Shown: positions 52,190-61,823 of the stretch, piece by piece | Layout: the number at the start of each line of letters is the position of its first letter | How positions within the stretch are numbered: position 1 is the first letter of the stretch | Assembly: GCA_017412605.1 (NCBI GenBank) | Contig: JAFPWY010000004.1 | Location: forward strand, 62,001-126,000 | Reading direction: 5' to 3' | Origin: Fibrobacter sp. | Lineage (GTDB): Bacteria; Fibrobacterota; Fibrobacteria; Fibrobacterales; Fibrobacteraceae | Length of the DNA: 64,000 nt | Translations under genes and position numbers: made by a program | The notes under the pieces: generated by a model | Databases searched by the model: none | What the model was told of the DNA's origin: nothing | What the model saw: only the letters and a program-made list of their open reading frames with translations

Positions 52190-55100
52190 ATGGAATTCAA
52201 TATGAGCATTAAAGAATACCTCGCCGGCGCCAAACAGGCCGGTTCCGTCCAGAAGCTGATGACCCCGGGCCTCGCCGTGGAATTTATCCAGCCCTGGTAC
52301 ACCCCGCTTTCTACGACTCCCTCTACCACAGGTATTGCTGTCGGCGGTATCGGCTCGACATTCACCGCCACGCCTGCTGGCACCACTCCCGTGATGAACG
52401 TGATGCCGGGCGTGCAGGTCCGCACCGAAAAGCCCTCCGACCTCCGTTTCAACAACTTCTTCTTCCGCGAATCCGTGATTGGCGCGAAGGCAGCGCTTGA
52501 AATCGGCGACTTCGCCGGCTTCACGCAGATGCTCGCCAAGTACCCGCTCGTGGATGCCAAGGGCGAAGCACTCTTCAGCGCCGCTGAACTGGCCAACCAG
52601 AAGAAGGCCGAAGCCAAGCTCAACAAGGCCATCGCCGAAAAGGATTTCTTCAAGAACAATGCCGCCGCGTTTGAACGCTGGCACATCGAATGGAGCGACC
52701 GCACCGCCGCCCTCCTGAACAAGGCCGGCGCCGAACTCAACCGCAGCGCCGTCATCGACTTCTTCAACGGCGTCGTGGGCGAAAAGGTCGTGCGTCAGGG
52801 AGCCCTCACCGCCGCGTGGGCAAACGACAGCGAATTCTTGGGTCAGGCCGGTTACGATGCCGCCAAGATGCAGTACGCCGCCCTCTATCCGGTGAGCGAA
52901 ACCACGTACGAAGGCAAGGGCGTGCAGATTACCAAGACCCAGTCCAGCTATGTGACTCCGGGTGACGAACGCCTTTCTAGCCTCCCGGTGAACGCTACCG
53001 TGTTCACTCTCGAAAATACCACCAAGGAAACCCGCGAAATCACGATCGTGCAAGTGCAGGACTGCATCGCCGGTTACATGGCCAAGAAGGACCGCCAAGG
53101 CGTTCAGGATTCTAGCTTCGTGCTCGTTCCGTCTGCACGTTTCCCGAAGGGTGTCAAGTTCAGCAAGCAGGCGGGCGACGGTCGCGAAGTCCGCGGTCTC
53201 GAATTCTACAACGAAAAGCCGCTCGCCGAAAGTGACTTCAACGGTTGCATGGGCGTGTCTGTCGCTTGGAACAAGAAGGACAACCTGAACGTTTCCGTGA
53301 AGCCGATGTTCTACCAAGATGACGCTGCCAGCGTGCTGAAGGGCGCTCTCCGTAGCGGTCGTGTTTGCGAAGCCTGGGTCAAGAACGTTTACAGCGGTCG
53401 CGAAACGATGGCCGGAGCCGTTGCCGTTACCGCAGTTCTCAAGCCGAAGCAGAAAGTCAGCTTCCAGTTCAACCTGGTGCTCGACTTCCCCGAAATCAAG
53501 CTGAACAAGCTTACTTCTGCCAAGAAGTACACCACATTCTTCCCCGAAGCTTATGGCCGCGTAGGCGCCATCCTCGAAGAAGCCCTCGCCGCCGACAAGA
53601 ATATGGACGCTCGCCTCAAGGCGTTCGAAGCGCTCGTTCCGAAGAAGGCCGTGGCCAAGCTCTACAAGACGGCTGCCAAGCAGGACGAATTCAAGAGCCT
53701 TGCCATCAACACGCTCAGTTTCCTCGCCGAAGCCACCGTGTGGGACAAGGATGACCGCTTCCTCGTCCGCGAATGCGCCGACTATCCGTTCTTCAACTCC
53801 CTCGACGTATACTTCTACGGCAGCTTCAGCCTGATGGCCCTGATGCCGCGCCTCGACGGTGTGGTGATGAAGCGCTTCGGTGATGCTATTCTCGCCGTGA
53901 ACGACAACCGTCGCCGCCACCACGAATACGTGAACCACCCGTTCGCCGACCTGCCGGACCCGAAGCTTGAAGGCCCGCGCGCCGTGCGTGGCGCCGTGAT
54001 TCACGACCTCGGAAGCCCCTTCGACGCTGAACCCGATGCCTACGACTGGCACAACGTGAAGGAATGGAAGGATCTCGCCCCGAAGTATGTGCTGATGGTT
54101 CTCCGTCACTACGTGAAGACGCAGGATATCGAAAACCTGAAGGATTGCAAGGAAGCCGTTTACGCCGCCATGCAGTACCTCGAAAAGATGGTGAACGAAG
54201 GTGAAAACTTCCCACTCACCCACGGTACCGACGACACGTTCGACAACCTCTCCAGCCACGGCATTTCCGTGTACTGCGGTAGTCTCTGGATTGCAGGCCT
54301 CCGCGCAGCAGCAAAGATTGCCGAAATCCTCGGCGACAAGGCTCAGGCCGACACTTGGAACGCCAAGGCCGATGCCGCCAACAAGGAATTCGACGAAGCC
54401 CTGTGGGACGAAGCCGAAGGCTACTACCACTTCTTCGTGACCCCGATGGAAGCAAAGGACGTTGTGGCAGACAAGCTCCCGCAACTCGCCGACGCCATCA
54501 AGGAAACGCTCGCCATCGACGGCAGCGACGTGAAGGCCGCCCTCAAGGCCATCAACGAATGGCTGAACGCAGGCGAAATTCCGAGCGACGTGGAACTTTC
54601 CAAGAACGAACTCCGCGGCCTTAAGAAGGCATGGCTCACCGCCCAGTGCAAGGACGCCTTTACCGCCAGCTGGAACGCAAAGATTGCAAACGACTGCGAC
54701 GACGTCTTTGCCGACTCGATGCTCGCCGACACTTACCTCCGCCTGCTCGGCCTCAAGCCCATCAGCGACGAGAAGAAGGCCAAGGCCAACCTGCTCCGCG
54801 TCTACAACACGAACTACAAGGCCAACAGCCCGCTCATCGGTGCCGCCAACCTCGTGCGTAAGGACGGCTCTCCGCTCGACGAATTCAACTTCCAGGCTCA
54901 CGACGTGTGGATTGGCATCCAGTACAGCATCATGTGCGCCATGATGCACCACGGCCTCGAAAAGCAGGCAGCCGACATGGGCGATTCCATGATCCGCAAC
55001 CTCTACGAAGAAGCTCGCATCCCGTTCGCCGCTCCGGAAGGATTCAACGGTTCCTGCCGCCTGCACCCGGAAGCCCTCGTGAAGGCCTTCGGCTTAAACG

Positions 55101-55339
55101 CTACCGCCGCCGACAAGATGCACAAGGAACTCCTGAAGAAGGGCGCCCTCCTTGCCGACAGCCGCATCAGCCCGAAGCTCCCGCGCAACCTGCCCGCCTT
55201 TACGAAGGCATTCGGCAGCATCGCGAAGGCCAACAAAGTTGAAGCAAGCGCGCTGTTCATGCTGCTCCACAGCACGGCACTCAAGTACACCGCCGGCAAG
55301 TACTTTAGGCCTGGTATGGTGTTCGCGCTCCTGTACTAG
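52190..55339 (+). CDS. Large GH116-type (GBA2/DUF608) glycoside hydrolase, no signal peptide
   Basis: About 1045 residues; the start is at 52190 or 52202 (MSIKEYLAGAKQAGS). The N-terminal beta-sandwich has GGIGSTFTATPAGTTPVMNVMPGVQV, typical of the GH116 N-domain. The (alpha/alpha)6 catalytic region contains HDLGSPFDAEPDAYDWHNVKEWKDLAPKYVL, THGTDDTFDNLSSHGISVYCGSLWIAGL (substrate-side motif) and DDVFADSMLADTYLRLLGL, which aligns with the acid/base Asp region. GH116 enzymes cleave beta-glucosides, beta-xylosides or related sugars. Very strong codon bias suggests high expression; no export signal, so it may act on imported oligosaccharides. Substrate is not fixed by the sequence. Confidence 0.8.
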   Translation: MEFNMSIKEYLAGAKQAGSVQKLMTPGLAVEFIQPWYTPLSTTPSTTGIAVGGIGSTFTATPAGTTPVMNVMPGVQVRTEKPSDLRFNNFFFRESVIGAKAALEIGDFAGFTQMLAKYPLVDAKGEALFSAAELANQKKAEAKLNKAIAEKDFFKNNAAAFERWHIEWSDRTAALLNKAGAELNRSAVIDFFNGVVGEKVVRQGALTAAWANDSEFLGQAGYDAAKMQYAALYPVSETTYEGKGVQITKTQSSYVTPGDERLSSLPVNATVFTLENTTKETREITIVQVQDCIAGYMAKKDRQGVQDSSFVLVPSARFPKGVKFSKQAGDGREVRGLEFYNEKPLAESDFNGCMGVSVAWNKKDNLNVSVKPMFYQDDAASVLKGALRSGRVCEAWVKNVYSGRETMAGAVAVTAVLKPKQKVSFQFNLVLDFPEIKLNKLTSAKKYTTFFPEAYGRVGAILEEALAADKNMDARLKAFEALVPKKAVAKLYKTAAKQDEFKSLAINTLSFLAEATVWDKDDRFLVRECADYPFFNSLDVYFYGSFSLMALMPRLDGVVMKRFGDAILAVNDNRRRHHEYVNHPFADLPDPKLEGPRAVRGAVIHDLGSPFDAEPDAYDWHNVKEWKDLAPKYVLMVLRHYVKTQDIENLKDCKEAVYAAMQYLEKMVNEGENFPLTHGTDDTFDNLSSHGISVYCGSLWIAGLRAAAKIAEILGDKAQADTWNAKADAANKEFDEALWDEAEGYYHFFVTPMEAKDVVADKLPQLADAIKETLAIDGSDVKAALKAINEWLNAGEIPSDVELSKNELRGLKKAWLTAQCKDAFTASWNAKIANDCDDVFADSMLADTYLRLLGLKPISDEKKAKANLLRVYNTNYKANSPLIGAANLVRKDGSPLDEFNFQAHDVWIGIQYSIMCAMMHHGLEKQAADMGDSMIRNLYEEARIPFAAPEGFNGSCRLHPEALVKAFGLNATAADKMHKELLKKGALLADSRISPKLPRNLPAFTKAFGSIAKANKVEASALFMLLHSTALKYTAGKYFRPGMVFALLY

Positions 55340-55409
55340 TGAGACCGCTCGCTTAGTGTGTCATTGCAAGGGGCGAACAGCCCCGAAGCAATCCATAGAA
55401 CATAAAACA

Positions 55410-55440
55410 GGCGCTCCAAACGGAGCGCCCTTTTTGTTTT
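55410..55440 (+). terminator. Rho-independent terminator of the GH116 gene
   Basis: GGCGCTCC-AAAC-GGAGCGCC stem followed by CTTTTTGTTTT. Confidence 0.88.
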
Positions 55441-55557
55441 ATAGATTGACATTCATCACAAAACCACCCCATTTTATAATTTTTTCTGTTCATTCTGCCC
55501 ATATTTAAGTTATTTCTAAAATGGAGCTATTAGGATTTTAATCGAGGGGAGGCAGTT

Positions 55558-55968
55558 ATGGCTTGTAACAAAAAGAACCAAGGATTTTGGGGTAAAGCCA
55601 TATTGTCTCTATTCCTCGGGATAGTTCTCATCAGTTGCGCTGGTACGGATTCTTCGGCTCAAAAGAAGGGGAATTCATTAGTAACAGAACAGAAACTTCC
55701 CGAATATGCCACAGAATATTGGTACAATGGAAAGCCCAAAACTATACTAACAGGCATTCTTTATAAAGATAATCAGGGCATTATCAGTGTGGATAGCGGG
55801 CACTCGGAAGTATATTTCGAAAATGGGAAAATTAAAGAAAAAACGACTGGAGGGCCAAGCAACCCGTTGCAAGCAAGCAATGGAACGAAAATGGAGCGTT
55901 GGTACTTGAGTTTGTTTTCCCCAAATATATCAAAGAATATTGGAGCAACGGAAATACAAAACAAATAG
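55558..55968 (+). pseudogene. 5' part of a frameshifted MORN-repeat lipoprotein
   Basis: Starts with GAGGGGAGG Shine-Dalgarno and a lipoprotein signal ending LFLGIVLISC. After one MORN_2-type repeat (EYWYNGKPKTILTGILYKD, DSGHSEVYFENGKIKE) the frame runs into an A6 tract at 55838-55843 and continues as unrelated sequence to a stop at 55968. In the -1 frame the repeat consensus resumes at once (NDWRAKQPVA...). One base is missing compared with the repeats downstream. The two pieces are almost certainly one original gene with the next entry. Confidence 0.75.
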
Positions 55969-58019
55969 CAACGGGCAGCCTTTATCGAAACAATCAAGGC
56001 AAAATCCAAGTGGATAGCGGGCACTCAGAAATTTATTTCGAAAGCGGGAAAATTAAGGAACAGAACGACTGGAAAAACAAACAGCCCATAGCTAGCAAAA
56101 GATGGAATGAAAATGGAATACTGATAATAGAACTGGACTATCAAAAAAAATGCACCGAATACTGGGATAACGGAAAAATAAAACAAAAAGGAACAGGAAT
56201 CCTATTCAGGGAAGACGGTTCAAACAACTGCAGTGTAGATAGCGGGCGCTCGGAGTTTTATTTTGAAAGCGGAAAAATTAAGGAACAAAAAGACTGGAAG
56301 GACAAGCAGCCCGTTGCTCAAAAAGAATGGAACGAAGATGGAACATTGATAAAGGAAACCGTGTTCCCCGATTATTTCAAAGAATACTGGAGCAATGGAA
56401 AATTAAAATTGATTTTGACAGGCCTTCTTTATAAAGATAATCAAGGCATTCTCTGGATGGATAGCGGGTGGTCAGAAGTTTATTCGGAAAGTGGAAATCT
56501 TCTAGAGCAAAAAAAATGGAAGGACAAATATGTTGTCGTATGCAAGAAATGGAACGAAGACGGAGTGTTGACAAAAGACATAAATTTCCCAGAATCTCTT
56601 AAAGAATACTGGGACAATGGAAAAATAAAAGGAACGGGAGCAGGCCTTATTTATAGAGACAATCAAGGTAATTTCAGTATGGATAGCGGGCACTCGGAAA
56701 CATATTTTGAAAATGGAAAAATACACCAGCAAAACGACTGGAAAAATAGACAGCTCGTTGTTCAAAAAGAATGGAACGAAAAGGGTGTGCTAATCAGAGA
56801 ATCTGATTTCCCAAAATATGTAAAAGAATATTATGATAATGGGAAAATAAAGAAAGAGATAACAGGACTATATTGGACTTCTCCGACTAAAGTCGACGTA
56901 GAAAATGGTTCTATAAAGGAATACTATGAAAACGGGCGGATGAAGCAACATTCTATCTACAAAGAAAAAGAACTCTATTCCTATAAGGAATGGCGAGAAA
57001 ACGGAACCTTGACTTATGAATGGGATATCACGACAAGCTATTTCAAGCAGTATAACGAAAAAGGAACCCTTCTTCTAGAAATAAAAGGATATACAGGCAA
57101 AAAGGGAGATACGATAGAGAACGGCTATTCAAAAATGTACTTCAATAACGGGAATCTTCAATTCCAAGAAGAATATAAAGATAAAAAAAAGATAGGCCAA
57201 AAAATATGGCATGAAAACGGAAAACTAGAATACGAATTTTTGTTCCCGAAATACGAAAAGATTTATTCCAGCAACGGTAATCTACATATTGAAAAAAAGG
57301 GAACATTATATTACGACGACCAGAACAAAATCCAAGTACAAGACGGATCCTGGAAAGCATATTACGACAACGGACAACCGAGTGTACATGAAAACTACAA
57401 AGAAAAAAAACTGACCGACCAAAAAATATGGTATGAAAATGGGATCCTAAAGAAAGAAGGCGATGTGTCAAAAGGATTTCATAAAGAATATTACCCTAGC
57501 GGCAAAATTGCCAAGGACGTTTCAGGGAAATTCCACTACAAAGACAACACTGTTATTTTAGAAAACGGCACCAAGCGATCCTGGAGCGAAGACGGAACTC
57601 TAAAAATCGATCTTGTTTTCCCGAAATACGAAAAACTTTATTTTGATAACGGATCACTTTTTGTTGAAGAGGTGGGAACTTTATACTATGACGACCAAAA
57701 TAAAATCCAAGTACAAGACGGCTTCGTAAAAATATATTGTGAAAACAAAAAACCAAAACTACAAAAAAATTATAAAGATAGGAAACTAGTCGGCAAAACG
57801 GTGTGGAATGCATCCGGGATCGTAACTATCTCTGCAGAACTGCCAAACCGCTACAGGGAATTTTACGATGACGGAAAAATCAAGATAGAAGTCACCGGAA
57901 CCATTATCGAAGAAAACGAAGGATTCAAAATAAAGGATGGCGTATATAACGAATACGACCCCAACGGAAAAATCACTAATTCTGCGACCTACAAGGATTT
58001 CCAGATAATTTCTGAATGA
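55899..58019 (+). CDS. MORN-repeat (YwqK-type) protein, 3' part of the same gene
   Basis: 706 residues from a TTG at 55899, but sequence in this frame is open back to the A6 tract at 55838, so it is the continuation of the lipoprotein starting at 55558. About ten degenerate ~58-residue repeats follow the pattern EYWDNGKIK...TGxLYxDNQG...VDSGHSExYFENGKIKEQNDWKxKQPVAxKxWNEDG. MORN_2 repeats are common in proteins annotated as YwqK-family antitoxins; here the signal peptide argues for a surface or periplasmic binding protein. Frameshift makes full-length expression uncertain. No toxin partner is adjacent. Confidence 0.7.
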   Translation: MVLEFVFPKYIKEYWSNGNTKQIATGSLYRNNQGKIQVDSGHSEIYFESGKIKEQNDWKNKQPIASKRWNENGILIIELDYQKKCTEYWDNGKIKQKGTGILFREDGSNNCSVDSGRSEFYFESGKIKEQKDWKDKQPVAQKEWNEDGTLIKETVFPDYFKEYWSNGKLKLILTGLLYKDNQGILWMDSGWSEVYSESGNLLEQKKWKDKYVVVCKKWNEDGVLTKDINFPESLKEYWDNGKIKGTGAGLIYRDNQGNFSMDSGHSETYFENGKIHQQNDWKNRQLVVQKEWNEKGVLIRESDFPKYVKEYYDNGKIKKEITGLYWTSPTKVDVENGSIKEYYENGRMKQHSIYKEKELYSYKEWRENGTLTYEWDITTSYFKQYNEKGTLLLEIKGYTGKKGDTIENGYSKMYFNNGNLQFQEEYKDKKKIGQKIWHENGKLEYEFLFPKYEKIYSSNGNLHIEKKGTLYYDDQNKIQVQDGSWKAYYDNGQPSVHENYKEKKLTDQKIWYENGILKKEGDVSKGFHKEYYPSGKIAKDVSGKFHYKDNTVILENGTKRSWSEDGTLKIDLVFPKYEKLYFDNGSLFVEEVGTLYYDDQNKIQVQDGFVKIYCENKKPKLQKNYKDRKLVGKTVWNASGIVTISAELPNRYREFYDDGKIKIEVTGTIIEENEGFKIKDGVYNEYDPNGKITNSATYKDFQIISE

Positions 58020-58074
58020 TAGACCATTAGAAACTAATAATCAAGTCGTTTTTCGGAAATGAAGAATATCAAAA

Positions 58075-58104
58075 AGGCGCCCCATATGGAGCGCCTCTTT
58101 TTTA
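58075..58104. terminator. Bidirectional terminator hairpin
   Basis: AGGCGC...GCGCCT stem with a small pairable inner region and a T-run (CTTTTTT), between the convergent MORN gene and the LamG-like gene. Confidence 0.7.
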
Positions 58105-58115
58105 ACATTCGTTGA

Positions 58116-59804
58116 CTATTCGGAAATAGAATAACGCGGAATATTCGAAATTCTCAGCTGGTCGTATGCACCCGATGTCGTCAGGGCTTCGGAAAGTCCG
58201 ACACCTTCCATGCAGCAATATGACTTGTAGCCAATCACAAGCAGGTTTTCGAAAGGTATGTCACGATTGGCCGGAAGATAGCCTTCAGCGTGCTGAACAC
58301 GGGCAACTTCCTTATCATTCAGCCAAACGCTCATGTAGCCGTCTCCCCACTGACCGGCGATTAAATTCCAGCCACTATCAAGAGCCGCTTCACCACGGAC
58401 AAAGTAATGGATATCAGCATGGTTCTTCTGGAAAACCAGCTGACCATTCTGATACAGGAACTGGACACGGGAACCGTCGTTGCCCAAAAGGGTTCGAGCC
58501 GGCTTGTTGGTAAAATCGCTGCCGGGACGGAACCAGAATTCCACCGTGCCCGCGGCCATGGGTTCAATCATATTGATACCAAGCGGAGCAACCTCGCCGT
58601 CTTTCAGTGAAACTGCCTTTCCGCAAACGCCATCGACCAATTCGCCTTCTAAATAAATCGTTTCCAATTCATCCATGAACAAAGTATTATCATCCATTGC
58701 AAGAGCGGGGGATTCGCACTTGCCCGGATAGGTCGAAGCTACCGGAGCCTCAGCATTGTTGAAATAGGCCGCGACGCCCAAGAAGTCAAAGTTTTGCCAC
58801 AAGGAAACCGAGGAGTCCGTTACAGAGGAATCCTTATCCACCAAAACCGTGGAATCTTCAGGGCTAGTAGCAGGCGTATCTACATTCACATCAACGGAAT
58901 CGTCATCTAAAGGATCTTCCGTGGGGGGGACAACATCCAAAGTATCCGTTTCTACGACAATTTCTTCACCATCATCGACATTTTCCATACTATAGCGAGG
59001 AATGTTCGATATACGGAACTGGTCAAACGCACCGGAAGTAGTCATGCCTTCGTACTGGCCGGGACCTTCCATGCAGCAATACGACTTGAAACCGATCACG
59101 AGAAGGTTTTCGAAAGGCTTGTTGCGCATGGCAGGCACATAACCGTGCTCGTGTTTCATACGGGCAACCATCTTGCCGTTAACCCACAAGCTCATGTAGC
59201 CGTCACCCCACTGGCCGGCAACCAAATTCCAGTCATTTTCAAACGTGACTGCGCCATTCACAAAGTAATGGATATCGGCATGGTTCTTCTGGAAAAAGAG
59301 TTCCCCATTCTTGTAGAAGAAATGCACACGGGCACCATCGTTACCCAAAAGGGTTCGTGCCGAGACATCGTAGAAGTCTTCTCCCGGACGGAACCAGAAT
59401 TCCACCGTTCCGGCTTTCATGGAATCAATCAGGTTAACGCCGAGCGGAGCCACTTCTCCATCCCTCAACAGGAGAGCCTTCCCGCAGACACCCTCCACCA
59501 ATTCGCCTTCCTGGTAGATCGTTTCCAGTTCGTCGAAATAGCGTGTATTGTCGTCCATTTTCAATGCGGGGGATTCGCAGCGGATTTTCGAAGGAGTCGA
59601 AGAGCTAATGTCAAACTTGCCTTCTTCGGCAGCGGCCTCAAAATACTCCGGCACGCCCTCTTCGGCTAGCGTACGCCATAAGGTCGCATTTGAATTGTTG
59701 AAATTATCCAATGCCTGTTCTGCCCCACCCGCAGAATCATTGGAACTACAAGCAAAAAATACAAATGAGCTCAGGATGAGGCTGCAAAGAATTTTTTGTT
59801 TCAT
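58116..59804 (-). CDS. Lipoprotein with two tandem LamG/concanavalin-like domains
   Basis: 562 residues. Signal peptide [19 protein letters not shown] with lipobox. Two closely similar ~200-residue halves, each with [32 protein letters not shown] / [10 protein letters not shown] / [30 protein letters not shown] / [20 protein letters not shown] / [19 protein letters not shown] / [13 protein letters not shown], typical of LamG-like sandwiches. An acidic linker ([19 protein letters not shown]) separates them. They most likely bind carbohydrate at the cell surface. The start has an AGGAGG site (GGAGGAAATAA before the ATG). Confidence 0.78.
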   Translation of the reverse strand: MKQKILCSLILSSFVFFACSSNDSAGGAEQALDNFNNSNATLWRTLAEEGVPEYFEAAAEEGKFDISSSTPSKIRCESPALKMDDNTRYFDELETIYQEGELVEGVCGKALLLRDGEVAPLGVNLIDSMKAGTVEFWFRPGEDFYDVSARTLLGNDGARVHFFYKNGELFFQKNHADIHYFVNGAVTFENDWNLVAGQWGDGYMSLWVNGKMVARMKHEHGYVPAMRNKPFENLLVIGFKSYCCMEGPGQYEGMTTSGAFDQFRISNIPRYSMENVDDGEEIVVETDTLDVVPPTEDPLDDDSVDVNVDTPATSPEDSTVLVDKDSSVTDSSVSLWQNFDFLGVAAYFNNAEAPVASTYPGKCESPALAMDDNTLFMDELETIYLEGELVDGVCGKAVSLKDGEVAPLGINMIEPMAAGTVEFWFRPGSDFTNKPARTLLGNDGSRVQFLYQNGQLVFQKNHADIHYFVRGEAALDSGWNLIAGQWGDGYMSVWLNDKEVARVQHAEGYLPANRDIPFENLLVIGYKSYCCMEGVGLSEALTTSGAYDQLRISNIPRYSISE

Positions 59805-59885
59805 TTATTTCCTCCTTTATTTCCCCCAAATTACAGATAAATATATGTTTTTTTCCGGGGAATTATACGGAATAGGAAAAAATTG

Positions 59886-59893
59886 TATCTTTT
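59886..59893 (+). promoter_or_regulatory. Putative -7 box (TATCTTTT) 5 bases before gmd
   Basis: TATCTTTT ends 5 bases before the ATG at 59899; no Shine-Dalgarno. A longer in-frame upstream extension is unlikely because it would cross the box and the divergent gene. Confidence 0.45.
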
Positions 59894-59898
59894 ACTAC

Positions 59899-60918
59899 AT
59901 GAAACGTGCACTTATTACAGGTATTACAGGCCAAGACGGATCCTATCTAGCGGAATTTCTCTTGGAAAAAGGCTACGAAGTCTACGGACTTGTCCGCCGA
60001 AAGAGCAAACTGGACTTCAACAACGCCGAACACCTCAAAGGCAAAGTCACCTTTATTTTCGGAGACATGACGGACTCCGCGTCCCTCATCCGAGCCATGG
60101 AAATATCCAAACCCGACGAGATTTACAACCTCGCCGCCCAGTCCTTTGTCACGACGTCGTGGGAAACCCCGCTTTCTACGGCAGACATCAACGCCATCGG
60201 CGTGACCAAGCTCTTGGAAGCGGTCAGGCTCTGCAAGCCGGACACCCGAGTGTACCAGGCCAGCACCAGCGAGATGTTCGGCAAGGTGCAAGCCATCCCG
60301 CAAAACGAAGAAACTCCTTTCTACCCGCGCAGCCCTTACGGAGTGTCCAAGCTGTACGGTCACTGGATTGCCAAGAACTACCGCGAAAGCTACGGCATGT
60401 TCGCCTGCTCGGGCATCCTGTTCAACCACGAATCGGAACGCCGCGGCGCCGAATTCGTGACCCGCAAAATCACGATTGCCGTTGCAAAGATCAAGGCCGG
60501 CAAGCAAGACGTGCTGGAACTCGGCAACATGGATGCCAGCCGCGACTGGGGTCACAGCGCCGACTACGTTCGCGCCATGTGGCTCATGCTGCAGCAGGAC
60601 AAGGCCGACGATTTCGTCATCGCCACGGGCAAGACGCACAAGGTTCGCGAGTTCGTCTACCTTGCGTTCAAGGCTGCCGGCATGGAAATCGAATTCCACG
60701 GCGAAGGCGAAAAGGAATACGCCACTCTCAAGGGTACGGACAAGGTTGTCGTAAAGGTAAACCCGCAGTTCTTCCGCCCAGCCGAAGTCGATTTGCTCAT
60801 CGGCGACGCCAGCAAGGCAAAGAAAGTCCTTGGATGGGAACCCGAAATCAGCTACGAGCAGCTGGTACAGCGCATGGTCGCAAGCGACATTAAACTCCTC
60901 GCCGAAGGCAAGATTTAA
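59899..60918 (+). CDS. gmd: GDP-mannose 4,6-dehydratase
   Basis: 339 residues. Extended [18 protein letters not shown] nucleotide site, [24 protein letters not shown], the catalytic [10 protein letters not shown] Tyr-Lys pair and [10 protein letters not shown] (Thr/Ser-Glu site), and [37 protein letters not shown] near the end is Gmd-specific. Makes GDP-4-keto-6-deoxymannose. First gene of an operon (1-bp overlap with the next). Product feeds D-rhamnose, L-fucose or related sugars of surface glycans. Confidence 0.94.
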   Translation: MKRALITGITGQDGSYLAEFLLEKGYEVYGLVRRKSKLDFNNAEHLKGKVTFIFGDMTDSASLIRAMEISKPDEIYNLAAQSFVTTSWETPLSTADINAIGVTKLLEAVRLCKPDTRVYQASTSEMFGKVQAIPQNEETPFYPRSPYGVSKLYGHWIAKNYRESYGMFACSGILFNHESERRGAEFVTRKITIAVAKIKAGKQDVLELGNMDASRDWGHSADYVRAMWLMLQQDKADDFVIATGKTHKVREFVYLAFKAAGMEIEFHGEGEKEYATLKGTDKVVVKVNPQFFRPAEVDLLIGDASKAKKVLGWEPEISYEQLVQRMVASDIKLLAEGKI

Positions 60919-61823
60919 TGGATACTTTAGTCATCGGGGCAAGCGGTTTTGTCGGTGGCTACCTGGTAAGGGAACTAGAGGCCGCAGGGCACAAGGTGAC
61001 CGCCGTGGACATTCCGGAGGTCAACCTCCTGGACCGCGATGGCATTGACGCCCTGTTGCAAAGAACCAAGCCCGGCTATGTCGTGAATCTCGCCGCCATC
61101 AGTTCCGTAGGCGCCTCCTGGAAAGACCCCGTATCGACGATACAGGTAAACGTCGTCGGCACCATCAACTTGCTCGATGCCATTGTCAAGCATGCACCGC
61201 AGGCGAAGACTCTCCTCATCGGAAGTGCAGAGGAATACGCCCAGACCGCCGAAATGAACGTGACCCTCAGCGAATCCAGCGAGCGCGAGGCCAGCAGCCC
61301 CTACGGAATATCCAAGATTGCGCAGGAAAATTTTGCCGAACTCTACCGCAAGAAACACGGAATCAAGGTTGTATGCACCCGTTCGTTCAACCACACGGGT
61401 GTCAGGCAGAAGACGACATTCGCCCTCCCGAGTTTCGTAAAGCAGGTGGCAGACATCGAAAAGAGCGGGCAACCCGGCACTATCAAGGTCGGGAACCTCA
61501 GCGCATGGCGTGACTTCTCGGACGTGCGCGACGTAGTGCACGTCTACCGCATGCTGCTGGAGAACGAAACGGCATACGACGTTTACAACGTCGGTTCCGG
61601 AATCGCCCACAAGGTCGGCGATCTCTTGGATACCATCATCGGTTTTGCCTCCGTCAAGATCGAAACAATCCAAGATCCCGAAAAGATGCGACCCGTCGAC
61701 ATTCCCTACCAGTGCTGCGACAACTCGCGCATCGTGCAGTTAGGCTACTGGAACGGCACCAAAATCGAAGACACTCTAAAGTGGATGTTCGAACATGAAA
61801 TCGGAACCGAGAATCGCAATTGA
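60918..61823 (+). CDS. rmd: GDP-6-deoxy-D-mannose reductase (SDR family)
   Basis: 301 residues. LVIGASGFVGGYLVREL nucleotide site, VNLAAISSVGASW, SAEEYAQTAE, catalytic YGISKIAQENFAELY, RSFNHTGVRQKTTFALPSF, WRDFSDVRDVVHVYRML. Reduces GDP-4-keto-6-deoxymannose to GDP-D-rhamnose if the Rmd assignment is right; a fucose-branch enzyme (Fcl) is less likely because Fcl-specific epimerase motifs are not obvious. Overlaps gmd by 1 base and the GT4 gene by 29 bases. RMD versus generic epimerase is inferred from the gmd pairing. Confidence 0.8.
   Translation: MDTLVIGASGFVGGYLVRELEAAGHKVTAVDIPEVNLLDRDGIDALLQRTKPGYVVNLAAISSVGASWKDPVSTIQVNVVGTINLLDAIVKHAPQAKTLLIGSAEEYAQTAEMNVTLSESSEREASSPYGISKIAQENFAELYRKKHGIKVVCTRSFNHTGVRQKTTFALPSFVKQVADIEKSGQPGTIKVGNLSAWRDFSDVRDVVHVYRMLLENETAYDVYNVGSGIAHKVGDLLDTIIGFASVKIETIQDPEKMRPVDIPYQCCDNSRIVQLGYWNGTKIEDTLKWMFEHEIGTENRN

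Noticed and set aside
52178-55066. 962-residue open frame antisense to the GH116 gene
   Set aside because: It mirrors the biased codon use of the real gene, is rich in His/Glu/Val/Gly as antisense shadows are, has no motif and no ribosome site.
55558-58019. YwqK-type toxin-antitoxin system
   Set aside because: No toxin gene is adjacent and the protein has a lipoprotein signal; the family name comes from annotation of MORN_2 repeats only.
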